Source of the DNA: Novosphingobium sp. PP1Y
Lineage (GTDB): Bacteria > Pseudomonadota > Alphaproteobacteria > Sphingomonadales > Sphingomonadaceae
Assembly (NCBI RefSeq): GCF_000253255.1
Contig: NC_015580.1
Location: 1,749,001 to 1,813,000, forward strand
Direction: 5' to 3'
Length of the DNA: 64,000 bases
Numbering within the stretch: position 1 is the first letter of the stretch; each line of letters begins with the position of its first letter. The notes beneath the pieces are model-generated. The model was not told where the DNA came from. It searched no databases and was given only the letters and a program-made list of their open reading frames with translations. Below are positions 8,553 to 16,959 of the stretch, in pieces. The position numbers and the translations under genes are program-made.

Positions 8553-10889
8553 TTGCACACACCCGCGCTCCGAATCGCCTTTATCGGCAATGCCCTTCCG
8601 CGCCGCTGCGGCATAGCCACCTTCACGAGCGACCTGGAACTCGCGGTCGGGGCGCTCGACGAGATCGCCGAAACGACAATTGTCGCGATGTGCGAGCCGG
8701 GTGCTGACCACGCCTTTCCTTCAATCGTCGGAAAGACGATCCGGCAGGAGGAATCTGGCGACTATCGGGCAGGCGCAGACTTCATCAACCGCGAAGGGTT
8801 CGATCTCGTTTGCCTGCAGCATGAGTACGGCATCTTTGGCGGTGACGCGGGCGCGCTCGTCCTCGACCTGATCGCCAGGCTCGACGCTCCGCTCGTCACC
8901 ACATTGCACACGGTGCTCGACCGGCCGAGCGCGGCGCAGCGCCGGGTCATGGATGCCATGATCGCAGCATCCGCTCGCGTGATCGTCATGGCCCGCAAGG
9001 CCCGTGAGATACTGATCGAAACCTACGGCGCCGACCCGGACCGGATCGATATCATCGGGCACGGCATTCCCGATGTTCCGCTCGTTTCGTCACGGGACGC
9101 GAAAGAACTCTTGGGTTTTGCCGGGCGCAGGGTCATCCTGACCTTTGGGCTGATCAGCCCGAACAAGGGAATCGAAACGATAGTCGAGGCGATGCCGGAA
9201 ATCGTCAAGCGATCCCCCGACGTCGTTTATGTGGTGATGGGCGCGACTCATCCGATATTGCACGCCGAAGAAGGGGAGCGATATCGCGACAGCCTGGTGG
9301 ACCGCGTTCACGAGCTTGGCCTCGACGACCATGTCGTCTTCATCAACCGCTTCGTCGATCGCCCCGCACTGCTCGAGCACATCGCCATGTGCGATGTCTA
9401 TGCCACGCCCTATCTGGTGGAATCGCAAATGACCTCGGGCACTCTGGCCTATTCGCACGGCGTGGGCCGCCCGGTCGTCTCCACGCCCTATTGGCATGCC
9501 GCCGAACTGCTGGCCGACGGATCGGGCGTGCTGGTCCCGTTCGACAATCCTGCCGGCTTCGGACCGGCGATAGCGGCCCTCCTGGGTGACGAAACGCAGC
9601 GTCTGGCGATGGGGCGCAAAGCCTATGCCGCCAGCCGTCCAATGACATGGGCCAATACGGCGCACCGCTATGCCGCCAGCTTTCGCGCGGCCTGCCGAGA
9701 GGGCAGGCTTGCGACATGCCCCGGGCCGGGCACGCTCGCCGGTCCCGCCCCGAAAATATCGTGTGCGCTGCTCGATCCAACGCTCCCGGCCATGGCCCTC
9801 GAACATTTTACCGCCATGTGCGACGACACCGGCATGTTCCAGCATGCTGTCCATGCCATACCCGACCGCAACCACGGATATTGCATTGATGACAATGCGC
9901 GAGCGCTGCTGCTGTGCTGCAGCCTTGCCGGGGGACCCGATGCGCCGCTCGCTGGCCGCCTGTCGTCGACATTCGCGGCCTTTATCCAGCATGGCTGGAA
10001 TCCCGACAACCGGCGCTTTCGCAACTTCATGGGGTTCAACCGGCAATGGCTGGAGCCCGCGGGATCGGAGGACAGCCACGGACGCACGCTTTGGGCGCTC
10101 GGCACCTATAGCGCACATACCTGTGCGCCGGGACGCGCGCGCTGGGCGAAGGGGCTCTTCTACGAAGCGCTGGAAGGCGTGGCAGCCTTCACATCCCCGC
10201 GCGCATGGGCGTTCACCCTGCTCGGTCTCGTTTCCTATTGTGCGGCATACCCCGAAGATCACGCGGCTGCGCGGACGCGGGTTCAGCTCGCCGGCCGCCT
10301 GGAAGGACTGCTGCGGGCGAACGAAACCCCGGAATGGACATGGTTCGAGGATGGCCTGAGCTATGACAATGCGCGGTTGCCCCAATCCCTGATCGTCACG
10401 GGGGCCGCTACGGGCGCGCCGCATCTCGTCGATGCCGGGCTCCGCAGCCTGCACTGGCTCATTGCGATGCAGACCGCGCCGCAGGGGCATTTCCGGCCTG
10501 TCGGATCGCACGGTTTCCTGCAGCCACCCCGCAGTACGCCGCAGCCTTTCGATCAACAGCCCCTGGAAGCGTGTGCAACGATTGCGGCCTGTATCGCGGC
10601 GCGGGGCGTCGATCCCGATTTCCCGTGGCGAGCGGAGTCGGAGCGTGCCTTCGCCTGGTTTCTCGGCGCGAACGACCTGGCCGTCGAGCTTGTCGATGTC
10701 GCAACCGGGAGTTGCCGCGATGGGCTTCATCCCGACCGGGCCAACGAAAACCGGGGAGCGGAATCGACGCTGTCCTATCTGCTTGGGCTGGCCGATATGA
10801 AGCGGCTGGATGACGCGGGCTGCCCGACCGCAGCACCACGGGCCATGCGCGCGACCACACCGCTGCCGATAGGCACCGTCGATGCGTGA
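8553..10889 (+). CDS. GT4 glycosyltransferase fused to a glycosidase-like all-helical domain
   Basis: A 778-residue protein. Residues about 1-375 are a GT-B fold glycosyltransferase of family 4: the N-terminal RIAFIGNALPRRCGIATFT motif, LQHEYGIFGG, then LTFGLISPNKGIETIVEAM and the nucleotide-sugar site region (TPYLVESQMTSGTLAYSHGVGRPVVSTPYWHAAELL). Residues about 400-760 are separate: Trp- and His-rich with repeated helical hairpins (DDNARALLL; WTWFEDGLSYDNARLP; PFDQQPLEACATIAACIAA), resembling six-hairpin glycosidases. It starts at TTG 8553; an ATG five bases upstream is out of frame. The GH130 gene overlaps its end by 8 bp, so both probably act on one mannose-type glycan. Whether the C-terminal domain is catalytic is not established. 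Confidence 0.85.
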   Translation: MHTPALRIAFIGNALPRRCGIATFTSDLELAVGALDEIAETTIVAMCEPGADHAFPSIVGKTIRQEESGDYRAGADFINREGFDLVCLQHEYGIFGGDAGALVLDLIARLDAPLVTTLHTVLDRPSAAQRRVMDAMIAASARVIVMARKAREILIETYGADPDRIDIIGHGIPDVPLVSSRDAKELLGFAGRRVILTFGLISPNKGIETIVEAMPEIVKRSPDVVYVVMGATHPILHAEEGERYRDSLVDRVHELGLDDHVVFINRFVDRPALLEHIAMCDVYATPYLVESQMTSGTLAYSHGVGRPVVSTPYWHAAELLADGSGVLVPFDNPAGFGPAIAALLGDETQRLAMGRKAYAASRPMTWANTAHRYAASFRAACREGRLATCPGPGTLAGPAPKISCALLDPTLPAMALEHFTAMCDDTGMFQHAVHAIPDRNHGYCIDDNARALLLCCSLAGGPDAPLAGRLSSTFAAFIQHGWNPDNRRFRNFMGFNRQWLEPAGSEDSHGRTLWALGTYSAHTCAPGRARWAKGLFYEALEGVAAFTSPRAWAFTLLGLVSYCAAYPEDHAAARTRVQLAGRLEGLLRANETPEWTWFEDGLSYDNARLPQSLIVTGAATGAPHLVDAGLRSLHWLIAMQTAPQGHFRPVGSHGFLQPPRSTPQPFDQQPLEACATIAACIAARGVDPDFPWRAESERAFAWFLGANDLAVELVDVATGSCRDGLHPDRANENRGAESTLSYLLGLADMKRLDDAGCPTAAPRAMRATTPLPIGTVDA

Positions 10890-12183
10890 GGCTGGCACAC
10901 CGCACGCGCCTTTCTTCAATCGGCAGGCGCTCCATCTGCGGCCCGATCCATCGCGCGTCGTCGTTCGCCCGTTCCGGCCTGCGGTCGAACCCAGAGATCT
11001 GAACCCCGTCGACAAGACGCGGGCCAATCACATCGTCGATCGCGTCCTCGCCCTTGGGGAGGACGAAACGCTGGAACTGCTTGCCGCAACGCTGCGGAAC
11101 TTCGACGACCGGCACCGAAATCTGCCTGCGATCTTCGAACGGCGCGCGGCGGAAATGGAGGACGCCCTTGCCAGCCACGCGGCCTTTTCGAAAGCGCAGC
11201 GCCAACTCGTCGGCGCCTATTTCCTCCATGAATACAGTTTCGAGGCGGCCGCCCTTTTCAACCCCAGCATCGTGCTGCATCCGGACCAGTCGGGATTGGC
11301 CGAGGATTGCGGCCGCTTCATTCTGAGCCTGCGCGCGGTCGGCGAAGGCCACATCTCGTCCCTGACCTTCCGGTCTGGAGTACTGGCCGCCGACGGAACG
11401 GTCTTCATCGACCCGCCCGAACGGCTTGCCGGCACGCCGGAGGTGACGGCCCGTCTCGGCGATCATCTGGAACTCACCTTCGATCCCGACAGCGATATTG
11501 CCGAGCGGGTGATCTTCCCCGTCACCGATATGCAGGCGAACGGGATCGAGGACGCCCGCTTCGTGGCTTTCAGGGATGAGGGACGAACCACCTATTATGC
11601 GACCTATACCGCCTACAGCGGTCGCGGCATTCGTTCCGAACTGCTTGAAACCAGCGATTTCCTTTCGTTTCGGATGGCACCACTCAAAGGCGTTGCGGCG
11701 CGCAACAAGGGCATGGCGCTGTTTCCCCGCAAGATCGGCGGACGCTACGCGATGATCGCGCGCCACGACAATGAAAGCCTTCACCTCATCACCTCCGACA
11801 CTCTTTACGATTGGGGGCTGGGCGAGGTGATCATGAAGCCCAAATATCCGTGGGAGTTTGTCCAGATCGGCAATTGCGGCTCACCCATAGAGCTTGACGA
11901 GGGCTGGCTTCTCTTCACCCACGGCGTCGGACCCGTGCGCCACTATTCGATCGGCGCCGTCCTCCTCGACAAGCAGGACCCGTCGCGTGTGATCGCTCGC
12001 TCGCGCGAACCGCTCGTCCAGCCGGAAATTGCCGAGCGACAGGGGTATGTTCCCAATGTTGTCTATTCGTGCGGCGGCATGAAAGTCGGGGAGCGCATCC
12101 TCCTGCCCTATGCCATTTCCGACGCTTTCTCGACCTTCGCCACGATCAAGACGGCCAGGCTTCTCGAACTTCTCAAAGACTGA
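10882..12183 (+). CDS. GH130 family glycoside phosphorylase/hydrolase
   Basis: A 433-residue protein of glycoside hydrolase family 130, known for phosphorolysis of beta-mannosides; some members are hydrolases. Family landmarks are the FNPSIVLHPDQ opening of the propeller (about residue 130), YATYTAYSGRG, KGMALFPRKIGGRYAMIARHD, WEFVQIGNCGSPIELDEGWLLFTHGVGPVRHYSIGA and the C-terminal YVPNVVYSCG. The first 100 residues are an extension before the propeller. The start overlaps the GT4 gene by 8 bp, indicating translational coupling. A synthase-like GT4 paired with GH130 suggests turnover of a mannose-containing oligosaccharide or glycolipid. No signal peptide, so cytoplasmic. Confidence 0.9.
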   Translation: MREAGTPHAPFFNRQALHLRPDPSRVVVRPFRPAVEPRDLNPVDKTRANHIVDRVLALGEDETLELLAATLRNFDDRHRNLPAIFERRAAEMEDALASHAAFSKAQRQLVGAYFLHEYSFEAAALFNPSIVLHPDQSGLAEDCGRFILSLRAVGEGHISSLTFRSGVLAADGTVFIDPPERLAGTPEVTARLGDHLELTFDPDSDIAERVIFPVTDMQANGIEDARFVAFRDEGRTTYYATYTAYSGRGIRSELLETSDFLSFRMAPLKGVAARNKGMALFPRKIGGRYAMIARHDNESLHLITSDTLYDWGLGEVIMKPKYPWEFVQIGNCGSPIELDEGWLLFTHGVGPVRHYSIGAVLLDKQDPSRVIARSREPLVQPEIAERQGYVPNVVYSCGGMKVGERILLPYAISDAFSTFATIKTARLLELLKD

Positions 12184-12384
12184 AAGGCAGATCTTGCGGT
12201 CTACGTGAAGGGGCACTTTCCGCCACCGATCTCTCATTCCGCCGTTTTGGGATTCGAATGTGTGCGATGGCCGCAGTTTGGCCGCGTCCGTGCGAAACAA
12301 GTCATTGCACTCGGCGCACGCGGGAGCAGACGAAAGCGCGATGTGCCGCTTAGCCATTGGCGTGCTGTGTCGCTATGGGAAGAC

Positions 12385-12837
12385 ATGATCCAGATTCTAA
12401 TCGATGCCGACGCCTGTCCGGTAAAGGACGAGACCTACCGGGTTGCTGCCCGCTACAAGGTACCGGTCGTTGTCATAAGCAACAGCCCGATCCGCGTGCC
12501 GCGCGATCCGCTCATTTCGCGCAAGGTGGTGAGCGACGCCTTCGACGCAGCGGATGACTGGATCGTCGAGCATGCCACCACAGGCACTGTCGTAATCACG
12601 GCGGACATCGTGCTGGCGGACCGCTGCCTGAAACTCGGGGCGGCGGTCATCGCTCCGACCGGCAAGCTATTCACCAGTTCATCGATAGGCAGCGCCATCG
12701 CGACAAGGGCGATCATGGCCGACCTGCGCGTCGGCGGCGATATCGTGGGTGGACCGCCCCCATTCAGCAATGCCGACCGCTCACGCTACCTGTCGAGTCT
12801 CGACGAAACGTTGGTGAAACTGCGACGGCAGGCTTGA
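12385..12837 (+). CDS. YaiI/YqxD family protein (UPF0178, DUF188)
   Basis: A 150-residue cytoplasmic protein covering the whole DUF188 domain: ILIDADACPVKDE at the N-terminus with the acidic cluster of a PIN-like fold, VVVISNSPIRVP, VSDAFDAADDWIV, VVITADIVLADRCL with further Asp residues, and PPPFSNADRSRYLSSLDETL at the end. The family is PIN-like and presumed to act on RNA, without an agreed function. The ATG at 12385 is used because homology starts there; the frame is open for another 60 codons upstream without family similarity. Confidence 0.9.
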   Translation: MIQILIDADACPVKDETYRVAARYKVPVVVISNSPIRVPRDPLISRKVVSDAFDAADDWIVEHATTGTVVITADIVLADRCLKLGAAVIAPTGKLFTSSSIGSAIATRAIMADLRVGGDIVGGPPPFSNADRSRYLSSLDETLVKLRRQA

Positions 12838-12869
12838 TGCCGGTCGCCGCGCCGCGGCCGGGATTCCGT

Positions 12870-13103
12870 TCAATAGGAAAGCGGCGTGGGGCGCGAATGC
12901 ATGAAAGCGAAACGTTTCACTCGGCCCTCGATCAGGTGCTTGGCGAGCACGCGCCGCATGATCGCGGCGCCGTCGCCGGTTACAGTGACCACATGGGTGC
13001 CGCCGGCGGGAAGCGGCTCGATCGCGCTGATGGCGACGTCCGCCCCCTCACAGTGCGCGATGACTTCGGCTTCGGTGAGAGCCACATTCATCGCCCGGCT
13101 CAT
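12870..13103 (-). CDS. small conserved-looking protein, unknown function (77 aa)
   Basis: A 77-residue protein (MSRAMNVALTEAEVIAHCEG ... RVLAKHLIEGRVKRFAFMHS). Its ATG overlaps the stop of the next upstream small gene in an ATGA-type four-base overlap, the pattern of translational coupling, which is the main evidence that both are real. The beta-strand pattern (ADVAISAIEPL, GTHVVTVTGDGAAIM) suggests a small alpha/beta domain. No family recognised. Confidence 0.6.
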   Translation of the reverse strand: MSRAMNVALTEAEVIAHCEGADVAISAIEPLPAGGTHVVTVTGDGAAIMRRVLAKHLIEGRVKRFAFMHSRPTPLSY

Positions 13104-13291
13104 GGCGAGAGCCTCCCGCGAGCGGCCGCCAGCGGGGGTGTGCGGGCACCAAGGTGCTGCTGCAGCGCGCCGAGTCGCGAAGCGAAGCAGTCTGCCTGTG
13201 CGGCATATCGGCGATGCTCGCTGGAGGTTTCGGTTCGATCCGCGCGGATCAGCGCGATCTGGTGGCGGGAAAATAGTTCGTTGAGGTCCAC
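13100..13291 (-). CDS. small protein MDLNELF-type (63 aa)
   Basis: A 63-residue protein beginning MDLNELFSRHQIALIRA. Short proteins with this opening recur in sphingomonads and other alphaproteobacteria, in my recollection, but have no function. The first 40 residues look helical; the rest is Ala/Arg-rich. It is first in a two-gene unit with the 77-residue gene, overlapping it by four bases. Confidence 0.55.
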   Translation of the reverse strand: MDLNELFSRHQIALIRADRTETSSEHRRYAAQADCFASRLGALQQHLGARTPPLAAARGRLSP

Positions 13292-13639
13292 AGCACCCCT
13301 CCCGTCATGTAAGCGGGAGCGCGCATGGTCTCTCTGCCGCGCGCGCCTACGGAATACGAATGCGCGCAGTGTTCAGTAACATGGGGATTCCTGCCGGAAT
13401 TACAAGCATCGAAGAGTGCCAGGATCAGGACAGCGCCTACCCCTGCCCGCCCTCATGTGTATGGTGAGGACCACACCCGCCTGAAGAGCGGCCATTGGCT
13501 GGCTCAGATTGGATCGTCGAGAGCTGCCATACATTCACGCACTAGCCCGCCTCGGGGTTGTTTCCAGTTGGAGGCGAAATAACAATTGAGATCGGTAGTT
13601 CTGCAGGTCTGCGGGGTCGTGCTGGCGTCGTCACTCGCA
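13292..13639. other. intergenic region, no gene seen
   Basis: About 350 bases between the two small minus-strand genes and the membrane-protein gene. I see no convincing frame, tRNA or terminator. The promoter of the small-gene pair should lie in its left part. Confidence 0.4.
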
Positions 13640-14689
13640 TCATCGCAGGCCAGACACCGTCAGATCGTTGGCAATTATTCCGTTCCATTGGGTGGGCTCA
13701 AAGGTTTCAAGCGGGCTGCCGGCGACACGCCCATCGCGCCAGACCCAGTGCGTAGGCGTGGTTGTGTCGAAACTGAAACCGGGCGACAGCCATAACGGCT
13801 CTGCCAGGAGTGCATACCGGACTTCAGTCCGGCGCATGAGCCGCACCAAGCCGGCAGGCGTGCGTCGGAATACCTCCCGCCGTTTAAATGGAGTGATGGG
13901 ATTTAGTGAAAGGCGCCAACCCCCACCATCGAAATGAAAGGCTCGAAAGGCTGGATCGTAATTCCACCGTTCGACCACGAGAATATCGGTACGCACATCT
14001 CGCACCATCTCGTCATGCAAGCACAACCCCTCCCGCCGGAATTCATCCAGTTTATCCCACAGCGGTGGTGGCGGGGGTGGAACGTCGCGTCCAGTTTCTG
14101 CGCTTGAGGCATACACCATTTGCAAACGAGCGCGGTTGCATTCCGGACCGATCGATCCGAGTGAAAAGCGATGAGCGGGGCTGGGCAGTTCGGGCCCATT
14201 TGACAGCTCGTCGAGCGGCACTTGGGTAATGCTCTTCGCGGTGCGTGAAAATAGAAGCCGCTGGCAAGTGTCCGAACATTTACCCGGAGAGCCTAAGCCC
14301 CTGTCAATTGCGTGGGTGATCGAAAGATTTGGCCGCAATATTGGAGGGGTACCGTGATCTTGCGCGATCAGGAGCTGGACGCGTCGTTCGGTGATTCCGT
14401 TGGCCCACCATGGAATGCCAAAGCCGGCGGCCAGCGGGAGTATGGCGGCCACCGCTAACATCGCTAGATGCGGCGTCCTGTCTGACAGTCGGCGCAGGAT
14501 CGCATAGATTGCAAGCGTCGGCGTTAAATATAGCCATGCCCCCGGCATAAGGGCGATAAGCCACCCCAAGGGAATGCCGATAATCGTCAGCATGAGCAGA
14601 ACGATTACCACTGGCATGAAAAGCGCGCAGCCCGCTCCCAGTGTCAGCAGCAACCAGGAATAAAGAAGGCGCCGATCGAATGCATGCAT
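13640..14689 (-). CDS. membrane-anchored protein, unknown function
   Basis: A 349-residue protein. After MHAFDRRLLYSW there are three hydrophobic segments (about residues 8-28, 29-55 and 75-98), followed by a soluble region of about 240 residues with a PPPPPPL run near residue 205. The C-terminal part is rich in aromatic and Arg residues (FHFDGGGWRLSLNP; THWVWRDGRVAG). The ATG at 14689 puts the first helix at the N-terminus and has GGAAG ten bases upstream; a GTG at 14740 is an alternative. I recognise no family. It stands alone. Confidence 0.6.
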   Translation of the reverse strand: MHAFDRRLLYSWLLLTLGAGCALFMPVVIVLLMLTIIGIPLGWLIALMPGAWLYLTPTLAIYAILRRLSDRTPHLAMLAVAAILPLAAGFGIPWWANGITERRVQLLIAQDHGTPPILRPNLSITHAIDRGLGSPGKCSDTCQRLLFSRTAKSITQVPLDELSNGPELPSPAHRFSLGSIGPECNRARLQMVYASSAETGRDVPPPPPPLWDKLDEFRREGLCLHDEMVRDVRTDILVVERWNYDPAFRAFHFDGGGWRLSLNPITPFKRREVFRRTPAGLVRLMRRTEVRYALLAEPLWLSPGFSFDTTTPTHWVWRDGRVAGSPLETFEPTQWNGIIANDLTVSGLR

Positions 14690-15148
14690 GCTGTTCAAAC
14701 TTCCGGAGCAAGATTCAAATGATATTTTGGGTGGCGACACGAGCGCATTTCCGCACCTATTTGTTTCGCGCCCGTTTTCCCCGGCGGCCGACTTGGCGCA
14801 AGGTTACAGAAATTGGAAGAATTGGATTATGCAATCCTCGACCGCGCCGTATTGCGCAAGTGGCCGCCGCCGCCAGCACAGCGGCCATTCCTCGATCATG
14901 TCTGCATCGTCCAAATCGGCCGCTCATTCATCTGGCCAATTATGACTCCACCTGGGCCGGTTCCTGACTGTCCGGTAGTAGGAAGAAAATGGGGAAAGCT
15001 GACGCGGAGTCGTGCCGGCGCGCGAGTTGCCTCCGCCTCAATCTCGGTCCTCAACGGCCATCCTTGAGTGCCCCGACACCAGTCTCTCTTTCATCTTCCG
15101 GCGACGTAGTTCGTTGGGTTGGTCGAGCGGCAGGGCATGCGAAGCAGA
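14690..15148. other. intergenic region between two minus-strand genes
   Basis: About 460 bases in which short plus-strand frames have poor composition and no ribosome sites. I see nothing that can be named. Confidence 0.4.
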
Positions 15149-15865
15149 CTATGTTTTCTTGGAGGGGAGGCCAGCATATGCGATGTCCAGCTTGTCTTCT
15201 AATTCTATTGTCAGGGAATCCACGACCTCCAACACCGCGTCAATATCGGAATAAGTTGACGGCAGACCTTGGCGTACAAACATCCCGTCATGTCCAGTTT
15301 CTATCGGGTAGAGCCCCCTAAATGCCCGCGATAAAAGGTCACGGCAAAAATCTACGACGCGGGCTCCTGAGTAGCCAGATTCGGCCAGGTCGGGCCGAAG
15401 CCCAACCGCTTTTCGATACGGCTTGTCGAGCTCCCAATAACGATCATTGCATTGCTCAATGCGATCATAGAGTTCGCGTAGCCGCATGGCCGATATGTCT
15501 TGGCGCGTCTCGATGGACAGCGACGCTAGTGAGGTTACTTGCACGTTCGTCAGGTTTGCTGCTTCGACCGCCCCAACCTGAAAACCTGCCTCACACAGCA
15601 GGATGCCTCGATCGGCCCCAAGATCGCTTACGATCTCGCGCAATCCCAAAACATGTAGCTTGGAAACAGCCGACTTCCAATGCTTGCATTCTACGAGCCA
15701 AAGCACTTCAAAGCCAACATGCTTCGACTTAACCACCACGTCTATATCATGCGTCGTTCGAACGCCGGTTAGCTTCGCATCAGTTTCGGCCGACAACCCG
15801 AGAGAGCGGAAAAACTCAGCTGCTTCTTCCTGATACTCTTTCCAGTCGTCTGCCATTCCGATCAC
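15149..15865 (-). CDS. Mrr-like restriction endonuclease-domain protein
   Basis: A 238-residue protein whose first 120 residues carry a PD-(D/E)xK nuclease core of the Mrr_cat type: an N-terminal helix DDWKEYQEEAAEFFRSLGL, the catalytic Asp in THDIDVVVKS, then ECKHWK with Glu and Lys, and a following strand ILLCEAGF. The remaining 110 residues are mostly helical (LRELYDRIEQCNDRYWELD) and unassigned. Mrr proteins cut modified or foreign DNA, but similar folds occur in repair. No methyltransferase or ATPase partner adjoins. The GTG start has GGAAAAGGC before it; the ATG three codons on is possible. It faces away from the XRE-ASCH cassette, so the two may share a defence neighbourhood. Confidence 0.8.
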   Translation of the reverse strand: MIGMADDWKEYQEEAAEFFRSLGLSAETDAKLTGVRTTHDIDVVVKSKHVGFEVLWLVECKHWKSAVSKLHVLGLREIVSDLGADRGILLCEAGFQVGAVEAANLTNVQVTSLASLSIETRQDISAMRLRELYDRIEQCNDRYWELDKPYRKAVGLRPDLAESGYSGARVVDFCRDLLSRAFRGLYPIETGHDGMFVRQGLPSTYSDIDAVLEVVDSLTIELEDKLDIAYAGLPSKKT

Positions 15866-16110
15866 GCCTTTTCCTAGCTATCATATTCAACTTGGCATGA
15901 GGCTCCAGTGTCCGCCACAAAAAGCCAGTAAAGAAAATGATGTCTACGCGACAACAGCGCCCAGATGACGGCAGATGAGCCGTTAGGATACTGTCCGCTA
16001 CTGATTGACCTGAATGCCATAGTGCACAAAGTTGCCAGTGCAGCCATCAGTGCGTGACGGCAAACCGTAGTCGATGTGGACATGGCCGTTCGCGGTCGCA
16101 TTGGCGCTAG

Positions 16111-16130
16111 ATATTCCTTGAAAGGAATAT
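16111..16130. promoter_or_regulatory. palindromic operator candidate upstream of the XRE-ASCH gene
   Basis: ATATTCCTT and AAGGAATAT are perfect 9-bp arms separated by GA. The right arm overlaps a candidate -35 (TTGAAA, 16118-16123), which lies 17 bp from TATCGA at 16141-16146; translation starts at 16168. A 20-bp palindrome at this spot is what an autorepressing XRE protein would bind. Binding by the downstream gene product is inferred. The rest of 15866-16167 holds no gene. Confidence 0.6.
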
Positions 16131-16167
16131 AGAATACGAATATCGACCCTGGAAAGGATCTGTTTGT

Positions 16168-16959
16168 ATGAAAAATTTGGCCGGCAAAGTCATCGAAGCG
16201 AGGGCAGTTGCATACGGTGGTGACGTTGGCGTGGCCGGACCGGAACTTCGTCGTCTTCGCCTGCTCTCGGGGCTAACGCAGGAGCAGCTAGCCGTTCGCA
16301 TGGACGTTCAACAAGCCGCCGTTTCGAAGATCGAAAAGGGCGGTGAGATTTACCTGAGCACCGTACAGCGATATGTCGAGGCGCTCGGGGCCTCTCTGCG
16401 GGTCAATGCCTGCTTCCCAGCCGATGCACCGATTTCATTGAAATTGTGCGATACGTTCGATATAGAACATGGAAACGATGACCAATTGGTACTACCGATC
16501 CTCGGAGATGACCCTTTTAGACCGCAGCGCGACGTCGTTCTTTCAATTAAACCGAAATATTCGAAAAGCATTCTGGATGGTCGCAAGACCGTTGAATTAC
16601 GCCGTCGATTTCCTGTGTCCGCCCCGAACGGAACGCTTGCGTATATTTACTCCACATCCCCTGTGAAAGCGATGGTTGGCACTGCCGCTATTCGTGATGT
16701 TCTCAAGCTTCCTATCGAACAACTTTGGGCTGAATTCGAGTTTGCTGCCTCGATAGAGCGCGATCAGTTCAATGCGTATTTCGAAGGTCTCGAACACGGA
16801 TTTGCTTTGATTCTTGATGACGCGAAGGCTTTCTCACGTCCGCTTCCTCTAAATGAATTGCGCGAAAAATTCGGCTTTGAGCCTCCGCAATCCTTCCTTT
16901 ACGCAAAGCGTGACCTGCGAAAGGCCCTTCGAGATGAGCCAGCAATCGTATCTCATTGA
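16168..16959 (+). CDS. XRE-type HTH protein fused to an ASCH domain
   Basis: A 263-residue fusion. Residues about 25-80 are a Cro/C1-type HTH (LRRLRLLSGLTQEQLAVRMD, then VQQAAVSKIEKGGEIYLSTV). Residues about 110-255 are an ASCH domain of the PUA-like superfamily: VVLSIKPKYSKSILDGRKTV, ELRRRFP, AYIYSTSPVKAMVGTAAI and a C-terminal EPPQSFLYAK. ASCH proteins bind RNA or modified nucleotides; E. coli YqfB hydrolyses N4-acetylcytidine and a Zymomonas ASCH protein is reported to have RNase activity. Here the HTH suggests an autoregulator or antitoxin whose ASCH part senses a nucleotide or RNA. The next gene begins inside its last 26 bases, so the two are coupled. Confidence 0.85.
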   Translation: MKNLAGKVIEARAVAYGGDVGVAGPELRRLRLLSGLTQEQLAVRMDVQQAAVSKIEKGGEIYLSTVQRYVEALGASLRVNACFPADAPISLKLCDTFDIEHGNDDQLVLPILGDDPFRPQRDVVLSIKPKYSKSILDGRKTVELRRRFPVSAPNGTLAYIYSTSPVKAMVGTAAIRDVLKLPIEQLWAEFEFAASIERDQFNAYFEGLEHGFALILDDAKAFSRPLPLNELREKFGFEPPQSFLYAKRDLRKALRDEPAIVSH

